Source: Tumebacillus avium
Lineage (GTDB): Bacteria; Bacillota; Bacilli; Tumebacillales; Tumebacillaceae
Direction of reading: 5' to 3'
Length of the DNA stretch: 64,000 nucleotides
NCBI RefSeq assembly: GCF_002162355.1
Contig: NZ_CP021434.1
Coordinates: 962,501 to 1,026,500, forward strand
Below the pieces are notes generated by a model. That model was given only the letters and a program-made list of their open reading frames with translations. It did no database searches and was not told the origin of the DNA. Positions 28,202 to 36,747 of this stretch are shown in pieces; position 1 is the first letter of the stretch; each line of letters begins with the position of its first letter. The position numbers were made by a program, and so were the translations under genes.

Positions 28202-28234
28202 AAAAACGAGGGCTCATCAAGAGTCTTCGTTTTT
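28202..28234 (+). terminator. Terminator of the HEAT-type pseudogene
   Basis: AAAAACGAGGGCTC and GAGTCTTCGTTTTT form an imperfect stem around ATCAA and run into a T tract directly after the pseudogene stop. Confidence 0.65.
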
Positions 28235-28319
28235 CATTTGACAGTGTCGGTATTTTCCGATTGCTCCTGATTCATTTCGAAATCTTACTATGCAATATAT
28301 ATCAACGATCCATAGACAA

Positions 28320-28388
28320 AAAAAGACTGCGCACCGATATATCAAACAGCACACAGTCAAAATGAAAGAACATTTTTGTCACTATACA
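28320..28388. repeat. Outer Tn7-like end adjoining glmS
   Basis: Read from glmS the element starts TGTATAGTGACAAAAATG, giving the 5'-TGT...ACA-3' terminus of Tn7-like elements. It carries AAAGACTG, TATATCAA, ACACAGT and TTTTTGTCACTA, all repeated at 27532-27585, consistent with TnsB-binding sites. A further TATATATCAA copy lies at about 28297-28306. Confidence 0.62.
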
Positions 28389-28413
28389 TTTGTAGCCTAG
28401 CTGTGTGTTTTTC
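28389..28413. other. attTn7-type insertion point 25 bp after the glmS stop
   Basis: Exactly 25 bp separate the glmS TAG from the TGT of the outer end, the spacing at which Tn7 inserts. The first five bases, TTTGT, are the candidate target duplication; its partner copy should flank the far end, outside or to the left in this window. Confidence 0.6.
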
Positions 28414-30246
28414 CTACTCCACCGTCACCGACTTTGCCAGATTCCGCGGATTATCCACATCATTCCCGCGTACCACCGACGCATAATACGCCAGCAACTG
28501 CAACGGAATAACCGAAATCACCGGCGACAGGAACGGGTTCACGCGCGGGATGGCGATCACCTGATCGACCGACTTCTTGATCTCCTCATCGCCCTCGAAT
28601 GCCACTGCCAGCACGAACGCATCGCGTGCTTTCACTTCCTTAATGTTCGACAGGGTCTTATCATACAACTGCTCTTGCGTCACAACCGCGATCACCGGAA
28701 TATCCTCCACGATCAACGCCAGGGTACCGTGCTTCAGTTCGCCTGCAGCATAAGCTTCCGCATGCATGTAGGAGATCTCTTTCAGCTTCAACGACCCTTC
28801 CATCGAAACGGCATAGTCCATGCCGCGGCCAATGAAGAACGCGTGCTCTTTCTCCGCCCAGTTCTTCGCAAACGCCTCAATCGACGGCGCGGTCTGCAGC
28901 GCCATATCAGCCAGCTCCGGGAGCTGCTTCAGGCCGCTCAAGATGTTCGGGATCTCCGAAACGTGCGCTGCGTTGCGCTCTTGCGCAAGCCATGCTGCGA
29001 AGAGGTACAGGGAGATGAGCTGGGTGGTGTACGCTTTGGTCGAGGCGACGGAGATTTCCGGGCCAGCCCAGGTGAAGATGACATCGTCCGCTTCACGCGC
29101 AGCAGACGAACCTACGACGTTAGTGATCGCCAGCACGCGCACGCCTTGCTCTTTCGCTTCACGCAGCGCTGCCATCGTGTCAGCCGTTTCGCCGGACTGG
29201 GTGATGACGATGATCAACGTATTCTCCGACACGATCGGCTCACGGTAGCGGTATTCAGACGCGACTTCGCAGTCAACCGGAATGCGGGTCAGGCGCTCGA
29301 TCGCCTGCTTACCCACCATACCTGCGTGCCAGGACGTACCGCACGCGACGATGTGGATGCGGTCGATCTTCTCTGCATAACCAGCCGGCCATGCGATCTC
29401 ATCAAATACAACTTTCTGCCCGTCTTCGGAAATACGGCCGGTCAGGGTGTCGCGGATTGCGCGCGGCTGCTCATGGATTTCTTTCAGCATGAAGTGCTCG
29501 TAACCGCCTTTTTCAGCGGCGCTTGCCGACCAGGTCACTTCGTAGACTTCTTTGGTCGTCGGGTTGCCTTCGAGGTCGAAGGTTTCCACTTTATCGGCAG
29601 TCAGAACGGCCATTTCGCCGTCATCCAAAATGTAAACGTTGCGGGTGTACTCGAGAATTGCCGGGATGTCGGACGCGATGAAGTTCTCGCCTTCGCCAAG
29701 ACCTACGATCAGCGGGGACTGTTTGCGAACTGCGATCAGTTTGCCCGGCTCGTGCTTGGTCATGATGCCCAGCGCGTACGCACCGTGGATGCGCTTCGCA
29801 ACAGCCAGAACAGTGTCAAAAAGGTCACCCGTCCACATATCGTCGAGCAGGTGAGCAACTACTTCTGTATCCGTCTCAGACAGGAACGTATGGCCTTTCG
29901 CGGTCAATTCGTCGCGTAGCTGCATGTAGTTCTCGATGATGCCGTTGTGCACGATGGTGAAGTTGCCTTGGTTGTCCTGATGCGGATGCGCGTTGGCATC
30001 AGACGGACGGCCGTGTGTCGCCCAACGGGTGTGGCCGATGCCTTGGGAGCCGTGGATGCGGTCCGGGCCGTCGACCAGTTCTGCGAGGTTGGCCAGACGG
30101 CCAACCGACTTTTTCAGTTCAACGCCGCCGTTGTCAAAAATCGCGATGCCCGCGGAGTCATAACCGCGATATTCCAGCTTCGAAAGGCCGTGCAACAGTA
30201 CGTCTTGCGCTTGCTTATTCCCGATATAACCAACGATTCCACACAT
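28414..30246 (-). CDS. glmS: Glutamine-fructose-6-phosphate aminotransferase, 610 aa
   Basis: Makes glucosamine-6-phosphate from fructose-6-phosphate and glutamine for cell-wall and amino-sugar supply. The N-terminal glutaminase starts with the catalytic cysteine (MCGIVGYIGNKQ), with GHTRWATHG and NGIIENY; two SIS domains follow (GTSWHAGM, TQSGETADT, GRGMDYAV) and the C-terminus ends AKSVTVE as usual. Full length. GAGGAGG precedes the ATG. Expression is controlled by the upstream ribozyme. Its 3' end is the Tn7 target, occupied here by a relic. Confidence 0.98.
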   Translation of the reverse strand: MCGIVGYIGNKQAQDVLLHGLSKLEYRGYDSAGIAIFDNGGVELKKSVGRLANLAELVDGPDRIHGSQGIGHTRWATHGRPSDANAHPHQDNQGNFTIVHNGIIENYMQLRDELTAKGHTFLSETDTEVVAHLLDDMWTGDLFDTVLAVAKRIHGAYALGIMTKHEPGKLIAVRKQSPLIVGLGEGENFIASDIPAILEYTRNVYILDDGEMAVLTADKVETFDLEGNPTTKEVYEVTWSASAAEKGGYEHFMLKEIHEQPRAIRDTLTGRISEDGQKVVFDEIAWPAGYAEKIDRIHIVACGTSWHAGMVGKQAIERLTRIPVDCEVASEYRYREPIVSENTLIIVITQSGETADTMAALREAKEQGVRVLAITNVVGSSAAREADDVIFTWAGPEISVASTKAYTTQLISLYLFAAWLAQERNAAHVSEIPNILSGLKQLPELADMALQTAPSIEAFAKNWAEKEHAFFIGRGMDYAVSMEGSLKLKEISYMHAEAYAAGELKHGTLALIVEDIPVIAVVTQEQLYDKTLSNIKEVKARDAFVLAVAFEGDEEIKKSVDQVIAIPRVNPFLSPVISVIPLQLLAYYASVVRGNDVDNPRNLAKSVTVE

Positions 30247-30419
30247 GTATGAAAATCCTCCTCAGTTGTGGGACAGATCACTGTTTGCAGCAGATTGCAG
30301 CCGAATGCAGTTTAAAAACAATAGGAAATCAGGCTTATGAAAACGGTTCATAAGCGTCAGATTGCACGATAAATACAACTACAAACAGTTTGTCCTGTTT
30401 TTTGTAAAACTCTCAGTTG

Positions 30420-30575
30420 TAGCCAAAGCGTCTCTTGTCCCGTCAGTCACCTGCCGGATTTCGAAAAACGCTCTTTCGGTGCGGCTATACACCGGGAGGC
30501 ATCCGCCGATGTTCGATACTCCTCCACCTCGTCAACTGGATCGCTGTTTCCGTCCGTGCGTCCAGTTCAGGCGCT
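30420..30575 (-). ncRNA. glmS self-cleaving ribozyme/riboswitch
   Basis: On the minus strand the leader begins AGCGCCTGAACTGGACG, followed by CCAGTTGACGAGGTGGAGG and CGGCGGATGCCTCCCGG, the conserved P1/P2 core of the glmS ribozyme; cleavage is expected before the G at 30574. P3 (AAAGAGCGT with GACGCTTT) and P4 (TCCGGCAG with CTGACGGG) can be drawn. It senses glucosamine-6-phosphate and destabilises the glmS mRNA. About 170 bp of untranslated leader separates it from the start codon. Confidence 0.93.
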
Positions 30576-30695
30576 TTTGAAAAAACTGTTTTTGAAAAAG
30601 TGAATCCGGTCTTGCCGTAAAACTCAACTCTCATCTCTCGCCGCGCATCACCTCCTATAAAGAATTATATGCACGAACCCGCAAAAGGGTGGTTA

Positions 30696-30722
30696 GGTGT
30701 GCACCTGAAGATGGTACACACC
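30696..30722 (-). terminator. Weak hairpin after glmM
   Basis: GGTGTGTACC and GGTGCACACC pair with one wobble. The downstream minus-strand sequence (TAACCACCCTTTTGCGGG) has only four T, so termination would be partial. A TATAAT at about 30667-30672 on the minus strand may be the glmS -10, with no clear -35. Confidence 0.4.
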
Positions 30723-30742
30723 CTGCCCTTTTTACAACCGTT

Positions 30743-32095
30743 CTATTTCTCGCCTTGTTCCTGGCGCACGACATCTGCAATTTCGTTCACATAGCGGCGC
30801 AGGGACTCCTCTTCCGGACCTTCCGCCATCACGCGGATCAGCGGTTCTGTACCGGACGGACGCACCAGCACGCGGCCGTCAGCGCCGAGGATCTCTTCGA
30901 CGCGCTGGATCGCCGCTGCGATGTTCGCATTGTCTTTCCAGCCGTCTTTCGTCGCCACGCGCACGTTGACCATGATCTGCGGGAAGCTCTGCATGATCGA
31001 ACGCAGTTCGCTCATCGGCTTCTGCGCTTCGACCATGATGTCGGTCAGGTGCAGCGCCGTAAGCAACCCGTCGCCGGTCGTGTTGTGCTGGAGCATGATG
31101 ATGTGGCCGGACTGCTCGCCGCCGAGGACGTAGCCGTCTGCCTTCATCGCTTCCATCACGTAGCGGTCGCCGACAGCAGTCTTGACCACGTTGATGTCCT
31201 GTTCGCGCATCGCCTTCAGGAAGCCGATGTTCGACATCACCGTCGCTACCACCGTGTTGCCGGCCAGCTCGCCGCGATCTTTCAGCGCTTTAGCAAGAAC
31301 CGCCATCACGTAGTCGCCGTCGACGATGTTGCCGAGCTCATCGACTGCGATCAGGCGGTCAGCATCGCCGTCAAAGGACAGGCCAATCGCCGCCTTGTGC
31401 TCCAGCACCGCCTCGCGCACCACTTCCGGATGCGTCGAGCCGCAGCCAACGTTGATGTTGGTGCCGGTCGGCTCGGAGAAGATCGCAACGACCTCCGCAC
31501 CAAGCGAACGGAACACGCCGGCCGCTACGAAGGACGCTGCGCCGTTGCCGCAGTCCAGCACGACCTTCACGCCGTCAAAACGGTTGCGGATCGAGGACTT
31601 CTGGTATTCGGTGAATAAAACGCCCGCATCTACTTCTTCGTAGACCCGGCCAACTTTTTCGCCCGTCGGACGGGGCAGTTCATCGACAGCCGCATCGAGC
31701 AGGCGCTCAAATTCCGCCTCCTGCGCGTCGGTCAGCTTGTAACCGTCGCCGCCGAAGAATTTGATGCCGTTGTCCGGCACCGGGTTGTGCGATGCGGAGA
31801 TCATCACGCCTGCATCCGCTTCCAACGAGCGGGTCAGGTACGCCACGCCAGGCGTGGGGATGATGCCAAGGCGCACGACATCGACGCCGACCGAGGTGAT
31901 GCCTGCGATCAGCGCTGCTTCTAACATATCGCCCGAGATGCGGGTGTCTTTGCCCACCGCGATCTTGGCGCGTTCTTTATCAATGCCTTGTGTCAGGACG
32001 TGCGCTCCGGCACGGCCGAGCTTATATGCCAATTCAGGGGTCAGTTCGAGGTTGGCTACACCGCGAACTCCGTCAGTTCCAAAATATTGCGCCAC
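30743..32095 (-). CDS. glmM: Phosphoglucosamine mutase, 450 aa
   Basis: Converts glucosamine-6-phosphate to glucosamine-1-phosphate. MAQYFGTDGVRGVAN opens the protein; the phosphoserine loop is SASHNPVPDNGIKFFG, the metal site is DGDADR, the sugar-binding loop is GGEQSGHII, and RPSGTEPLIRVM binds phosphate. Length is standard. It follows cdaR with a ~220-bp gap containing a terminator, so it probably has its own promoter. The product also feeds GDP-glucosamine formation by the PtmE-like enzyme at 48402. Confidence 0.97.
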   Translation of the reverse strand: MAQYFGTDGVRGVANLELTPELAYKLGRAGAHVLTQGIDKERAKIAVGKDTRISGDMLEAALIAGITSVGVDVVRLGIIPTPGVAYLTRSLEADAGVMISASHNPVPDNGIKFFGGDGYKLTDAQEAEFERLLDAAVDELPRPTGEKVGRVYEEVDAGVLFTEYQKSSIRNRFDGVKVVLDCGNGAASFVAAGVFRSLGAEVVAIFSEPTGTNINVGCGSTHPEVVREAVLEHKAAIGLSFDGDADRLIAVDELGNIVDGDYVMAVLAKALKDRGELAGNTVVATVMSNIGFLKAMREQDINVVKTAVGDRYVMEAMKADGYVLGGEQSGHIIMLQHNTTGDGLLTALHLTDIMVEAQKPMSELRSIMQSFPQIMVNVRVATKDGWKDNANIAAAIQRVEEILGADGRVLVRPSGTEPLIRVMAEGPEEESLRRYVNEIADVVRQEQGEK

Positions 32096-32270
32096 GAAAT
32101 AATAGCTCCTTCACTGAGAAAATGGTACTCACTCTCAATCCATTTATTTTCACACAGAACGGCGTTCTGCACAATACCTATCTTTTGCCTGTTCCTAGTG
32201 TCTCTGAATGTATGAACTTTCAACCTCTTATATGACGAACGAGCCTATGGTTTGGTTGCACCTTCTCCGA

Positions 32271-32308
32271 AAAAAAGCGCCGGAAGGACCAATAAAGGCT
32301 CCGGCGCT
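32271..32308 (-). terminator. Terminator after cdaR
   Basis: AGCGCCGGA and TCCGGCGCT form the stem; on the minus strand it is followed by TTTTTTT. Confidence 0.85.
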
Positions 32309-32312
32309 TGCA

Positions 32313-33521
32313 CTATTTTTGAATCTCCAGCTTCATCGTCGCCGGGGTCACTTCCAGCGTCTTGACGAAATTCGGCGTGTTGACCTGCACCCGCATCTCG
32401 CTTTCGCCGCCCGGCTGGTTGGTCAGGTCGAGGAAAGCGTTGATGTCCTGCGCCGTCAGCGCGTCGAGCTTGTTCTTTGCCCCTTCGACGGTGACAGAGA
32501 CGCGGTTGGAGGTGCCGAGGATGTTGTAGCTCTCCCCTTCTTTCAAGCCGGTCACTTTGACTTCGATATCGTCAAACGTCCGCTTGGCGGCAGCGACCAC
32601 CACCACTTCGACTTGCACTTCGGCCGGCTGCACATCGGTCACACCTTCGACCTCGGCCAGCTTGAGCGTCAGTTTTGTCGTCTTGTTCATCCCGGCCAAA
32701 TCGATCACCGGCGCCGGATAGGAGTCGATCTCGGCCAGCGCGTCCGCCGTTCCGAAAATCGTCACCGTGCCCGACTGTTTGACCTCCTGCACCGCAAAGC
32801 CCGGCGCGAGGTCGCCTTTAAACTGCAAGCGCAATGGCACCGACTTGGACGGCTTGACGATCGGGATGTTCACTTCCGCCCGGTCGCGGGAGAGGCGCAC
32901 GCCTTCCACCGGGTCGCCATCCTTGTTCACCGCCTTCAAAGGCACCGAGGTCTGAATCGCTTCTTTCGCTTCATCCAGCGAGATCGTGGCGATCACCTGA
33001 TCGACGCTGTTCAAGGCCGACTTGGCCCCGGTGACGATCACCGTCTTCGGCGAGAGCAGCGCTTCGCCTGCCACCATGCCTTCGCCTGGCTTGCCTTCCA
33101 TCCGCAGCTCGACCGGGAACTCGCGGTTCTCCACCGCCTCCAGCTCGATCTGCACCGAAGCGCTTTCGATCGACACGCCCGCCGGCGCCCCGTGCACATA
33201 GACGGGCACCTCGTGCACGCCAACGCCCAGCTTCGAAGCATCGGCGACCGCCTTGATCGCGTCGCCTTGCGCCACAGCGTTCATGATGTCGAGGTAGGAG
33301 CCCCGCAAGGTCAAAGTGACTTTCGGAGTTTTGACCAGGTAATAATTTTGCTCGTCGTACAGCACAACCACATTTTTCTCCAACTGCTGCTGCGGCTGTG
33401 CGGTCAGACCGGACTGGGTGCCGGTGTCCTCCGACTGATGCACGATCATCCAGAGCAGGATCGCCAGCACCGCCGACAGAATCTTGACCACTGTGTTGTT
33501 GCGCAAAAACCGATCCATCAT
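32313..33521 (-). CDS. cdaR: CdaR, YbbR-domain regulator of diadenylate cyclase, 402 aa
   Basis: Membrane-anchored regulator of CdaA. An N-terminal transmembrane helix (VVKILSAVLAILLWMIVHQ) is followed by an extracellular part built from four YbbR-type repeats; each holds a beta-rich VTGxxxxL-like strand (IVTGAKSALNSVDQVIATIS, VTIFGTADALAEIDSY, VTVEGAKNKLDALTAQDI). It starts directly after the cdaA stop, the conserved cdaA-cdaR-glmM order. In B. subtilis and relatives CdaR and GlmM bind CdaA and tune c-di-AMP synthesis. Confidence 0.94.
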   Translation of the reverse strand: MMDRFLRNNTVVKILSAVLAILLWMIVHQSEDTGTQSGLTAQPQQQLEKNVVVLYDEQNYYLVKTPKVTLTLRGSYLDIMNAVAQGDAIKAVADASKLGVGVHEVPVYVHGAPAGVSIESASVQIELEAVENREFPVELRMEGKPGEGMVAGEALLSPKTVIVTGAKSALNSVDQVIATISLDEAKEAIQTSVPLKAVNKDGDPVEGVRLSRDRAEVNIPIVKPSKSVPLRLQFKGDLAPGFAVQEVKQSGTVTIFGTADALAEIDSYPAPVIDLAGMNKTTKLTLKLAEVEGVTDVQPAEVQVEVVVVAAAKRTFDDIEVKVTGLKEGESYNILGTSNRVSVTVEGAKNKLDALTAQDINAFLDLTNQPGGESEMRVQVNTPNFVKTLEVTPATMKLEIQK

Positions 33522-34355
33522 CTACGACCCCGCCTTTCTGCCAAACAGCGAAAAGCCGCTTTGCTTCGCCGGCGCCAGATGGGTGGTCAAAAGCTCGCGG
33601 AACGACTGCTCATCGAGGTTGCGCGTGATCTCACCGTGCACGGCGACCGACACCGTGCCGGTCTCCTCCGACACGATCACCACCAAGGCGTCCGATACCT
33701 CGGTGATCCCGATCCCTGCGCGGTGGCGCGTGCCCAGTTCCTTGGAGATCCGCGTCGAGTCGGACAGAGGCAGGAAACACGATGCTGCCACGACCCGGTT
33801 GCCGCGCATCATCACCGCTCCGTCATGCAGCGGCGTGTTCGGGATGAAAATGTTGATCAAGAGCTCCGACGACACGACCGCGCCGATCGGAATCCCCGAC
33901 TCAAAATAGTCGCTCAAGCCCGTCTCGCGCTCGATGACGACCAGTGCGCCGATCTTGTTTTTCGAGAGCACCTGCGTTGCCTTGGTCACTTCGGAGATCA
34001 TCTTCGGAATGTCCTCCTCCTCGAGCACCGCCGTCGAGCTCCAGGAGAAAAACTTGCCGCGCCCGAGCTGCTCCAGACCGCGGCGCAGCTCCGGCTGGAA
34101 CACGACCGGTATCGCAAACAGACCGATCGTCAAAATCTTATCCAACAGCCAGTTCAGCGCATTGAGCTGCAGCGCGCTGCTCACCCCGGTTGCCAAGAGG
34201 ATCACCACGATCCCTTTGAGCAGTTGCACTGCCCGTGTGCCGCGAATGAGCAGGATCATCTTGTACAGCACAAAGGCAACAATCAGGATGTCCAGCACAT
34301 CAAACAGGCTGAACCCGCCAATCAGTTGTGAAAAGGTATTTTGCAAAGGGGCCAC
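33522..34355 (-). CDS. cdaA: Diadenylate cyclase CdaA, 277 aa
   Basis: Makes c-di-AMP from two ATP at the membrane, controlling potassium and turgor. Three hydrophobic segments cover roughly residues 10-90 (FDVLDILIVAFVLYKMILLI, VVILLATGVSSALQL, ILTIGLFAIPVVF). The DisA_N catalytic domain has LHDGAVMMRGNRVVAASCFL (DGA) and the RHRAGIG motif. The region ALVVIVSEETGTVSVAVHG closes the domain. Length and order fit the family. Confidence 0.96.
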   Translation of the reverse strand: MAPLQNTFSQLIGGFSLFDVLDILIVAFVLYKMILLIRGTRAVQLLKGIVVILLATGVSSALQLNALNWLLDKILTIGLFAIPVVFQPELRRGLEQLGRGKFFSWSSTAVLEEEDIPKMISEVTKATQVLSKNKIGALVVIERETGLSDYFESGIPIGAVVSSELLINIFIPNTPLHDGAVMMRGNRVVAASCFLPLSDSTRISKELGTRHRAGIGITEVSDALVVIVSEETGTVSVAVHGEITRNLDEQSFRELLTTHLAPAKQSGFSLFGRKAGS

Positions 34356-34525
34356 CTACTGCCTTTCAAAATCTCATTGCTTACTATGTCCGTTCCCATG
34401 CCAAACATTGCATGCATAATCTATTCTATTTCATTCGCTAGAGGGGTAGTATCTCCTTTTCAAGGTTTCGAAAAATTGTCATGCCCCCACAGCCTTTTCT
34501 GCTGCTGCGAATCTACTAATAGAAA

Positions 34526-34555
34526 CAAAAAAACAGCCCCTGAAAAGAGGCTGTT
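34526..34555 (-). terminator. Terminator after the MFS gene
   Basis: AACAGCC and GGCTGTT pair around CCTGAAAAGA; the minus strand continues with TTTTTTTG. Confidence 0.85.
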
Positions 34556-34561
34556 CTGCGT

Positions 34562-35806
34562 TTACGAGATGACTTTGGCTTGATGCGCGAGCAGGTCGTC
34601 CTGCAGCTGCTGCTGCGAGAACCGGAAGACCGGGCCGCGCAGGATGATCAGAAGCGGTATGATCGATAATGAGACCGCGGTAACAAAAGCTGTTGCAGAG
34701 CCGAAGAAACCGGTGATCGAACCGAGCATCGAAGTGGAAAGCGGGAACGTGATCAGGATCATCGTGCGCATCGCGCCATTGACCCGGCCCAGCATTTCGT
34801 TAGGCACCGATTCTTGGATCAGCACCGTGTAGGCGATATGCAGCATCATGCCGCCGATCGACCCGGTAAACAGTGCAATCGGCGCAATCCACGACACGGG
34901 CAGCAGGAACATCGCCACCCCGATGTTGTTGATCAACAGCGCCAGGAACATCATCTTGCCTTTGGCGAGCCATTTGAATTTCTGCGGCACAAACGTGCCG
35001 ACCAGCATGCCGAGTCCGTTGACCATCAGCACGAAGGAAATGTAATTGTCAGGCTTCGTCAGCTCGTGTTTAAGATGGAACAGCACCACCGTCAAAATGC
35101 CGCTGTCCGCAAAGTTGGACAGCCCCATCACCAAGGCGATGGACACGAGAATGCGGCTGTCGAGGATAAAGCGCAGCCCGTTTTTCGTATCGATCAGCAC
35201 CTGTCTGGCCGAGCGCACCCCGCCCAGATTTTCATGCGGGATCCGGCTCCACAAACAGAGCAGAATCGGTGCAAAGTATGTCAGCGAATTGATCACGAGC
35301 AAGGTCGGATATTCCAGTGAAGCGATCAAAAACCCGGCCAGCAGCGGCCCGAGAATCGTGGTCGCCGTAAAGCAGGACGAGAGCCCTGCGCTTGCTTCCA
35401 GCTTGCGGTCGGGAAACATCGCCGGCACCGCCGCGAACTCGGCGGAGCGCAAAAAGATCTGCCCGATCGACAGCATGGTGCCAAGGATGTACAGCATCCA
35501 CACTTGCAACAGGTCTGTGAAATACAACGCCGGGATCAGCGAGCAGCACACCGCTTGAAAGCTTAGCGCGCTGAAGATCACCGTCCGCCTGGACAGCCTG
35601 TCGACCAGCGCCCCGGCAAATAAGGATAAAAGCACCTGTGGCAGCGCTTCACAGACGGCCATCACGCTCATGTTCAGCGCGGAGTGTGTCATGCTGTAGA
35701 CCATCAGCGGCAACACCAGAAAATACATCTGGTTGCCGAGGTTGTTCACAACGCTCCCCGTCGCGTAGAACAGGAACCGCGGCGTCCTCCAGATACTGGT
35801 AGCCAT
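34562..35806 (-). CDS. MFS transporter, EntS-like (MFS_3), 414 aa
   Basis: Cytoplasmic-membrane carrier with about twelve hydrophobic helices. The motif-A region between helices 2 and 3 reads GALVDRLSRRTVIFSAL. Later loops include FPDRKLEASAGLSS and VPNEMLGRVNGAMRTMI, characteristic of the enterobactin-exporter/macrolide-efflux-like branch. Substrate unknown. It stands alone with its own terminator between cdaA and the sigma-factor operon. Confidence 0.85.
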   Translation of the reverse strand: MATSIWRTPRFLFYATGSVVNNLGNQMYFLVLPLMVYSMTHSALNMSVMAVCEALPQVLLSLFAGALVDRLSRRTVIFSALSFQAVCCSLIPALYFTDLLQVWMLYILGTMLSIGQIFLRSAEFAAVPAMFPDRKLEASAGLSSCFTATTILGPLLAGFLIASLEYPTLLVINSLTYFAPILLCLWSRIPHENLGGVRSARQVLIDTKNGLRFILDSRILVSIALVMGLSNFADSGILTVVLFHLKHELTKPDNYISFVLMVNGLGMLVGTFVPQKFKWLAKGKMMFLALLINNIGVAMFLLPVSWIAPIALFTGSIGGMMLHIAYTVLIQESVPNEMLGRVNGAMRTMILITFPLSTSMLGSITGFFGSATAFVTAVSLSIIPLLIILRGPVFRFSQQQLQDDLLAHQAKVIS

Positions 35807-36076
35807 AAGTACCCACCTACTTTTTCAGTTTTCTTTCGTTCTGTATCCCCAGAGTCCCCTATTACACAATTGTAAACTGGCTAAATTGTCTTTCAAATAT
35901 ACCCAAACAAGTAAAACCGATATTAAGCCGGTCACTTCTTGCATTTAAAATTATACAATAGAAGTGTCGAGCCTGTCACCTGATTTTCCCCTGGGTTATG
36001 AATAAACCTACTTCTTTAATTATAAGTACGATCTGAACTATTAGACTTCCTTCCTAAGAAATCTTGAAGAAAAAAT

Positions 36077-36114
36077 AAAACCCCTCCTCCCAAGTTGTTG
36101 GGAAGAGGGGTTTT
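36077..36114 (-). terminator. Terminator after the anti-sigma gene
   Basis: AAAACCCCTCCTCCCAA and TTGGGAAGAGGGGTTTT form a long, near-perfect stem ending in T on the minus strand. The rest of the 35807-36118 gap is AT-rich with no feature I can support. Confidence 0.87.
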
Positions 36115-36118
36115 CGCG

Positions 36119-36733
36119 TCACTTGCCGTCGCCGGTCAGTTCGCGAAACAGATCTTTCAGATAGTAGCTGACTTTCTCCAAGGCTTCGTCCACTTCCGCT
36201 ACTTCGCCGGAAATGTCCGCTCCGGCCACGCGGGCGAGATGGACTTGGCCGTTGAGCGCTGTCACGTTGCCGTTGACTTTGCCGCGCACTTCGATGTCGC
36301 CGTTTTGGATGACGAGATCGCCGTTGTATTCACTGCCTTCGGGCACGATCACTTTGCCGTCCGTGACGATCAGCCCGTCGGTGTGGTCAGCTTGCAAGGC
36401 GAACTCTTCCGGCGTTGCCCACGATGCGCCAAGCCCAAACACGAGCAGGACAGCCGCTGCGATCCCGCTGTATTTCATGAACGGGACGCGCCAGTTACGG
36501 CGCGGCGGCGCGATGTGCTCGAGCTTGCCGAGCACGTTTTCCGTAATGCCGGGCGGGGCTTTGTGCCAGTCGGCGCCTTCGAGGCTTTGGATCGCCGAGC
36601 CCAGCTCTGTGAAGTGGGCGAGGCAGTGCTCGCAGGCGGCGAGGTGTGCTTCAAATTCGGTACGCTCGGCTGCGCTCATTTCTTCATCCAGATACTGATG
36701 AAGCCGTTCTTCACTATTCTCATGGCAGCTCAC
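36119..36733 (-). CDS. rsiW: Anti-sigma factor with zf-HC2 domain (RsiW-like), 204 aa
   Basis: The cytoplasmic N-terminus has the zinc-binding anti-sigma motif HxxxCxxC (HLAACEHC) after MSCHENSEERLHQYLDEEMS. One transmembrane helix (YSGIAAAVLLVFGLGASWA) follows at about residue 115. The extracytoplasmic part holds short beta repeats (LVIQNGDIEVRGKVNGNVT, ALNGQVHLARVAGADISG) resembling polymer-forming/bactofilin-type strands, which is unlike the short tail of B. subtilis RsiW. It lies 14 bp after the sigma gene and presumably holds that sigma factor inactive until envelope stress. Confidence 0.87.
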   Translation of the reverse strand: MSCHENSEERLHQYLDEEMSAAERTEFEAHLAACEHCLAHFTELGSAIQSLEGADWHKAPPGITENVLGKLEHIAPPRRNWRVPFMKYSGIAAAVLLVFGLGASWATPEEFALQADHTDGLIVTDGKVIVPEGSEYNGDLVIQNGDIEVRGKVNGNVTALNGQVHLARVAGADISGEVAEVDEALEKVSYYLKDLFRELTGDGK

Positions 36734-36747
36734 GAATGAGCACCTCC

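Noticed and set aside
28405..29919. A 504-residue plus-strand open frame opposite glmS
   Set aside because: It is the antisense shadow of glmS, with no ribosome binding site or family motif; the same holds for the 707-residue frame at 32208-34331 opposite cdaA/cdaR.
30630..30660. A five-codon ORF MRGER behind AGGAGGTGATG upstream of the glmS ribozyme
   Set aside because: Too short to support and followed by no matching gene; the SD-like match alone is not evidence of translation.
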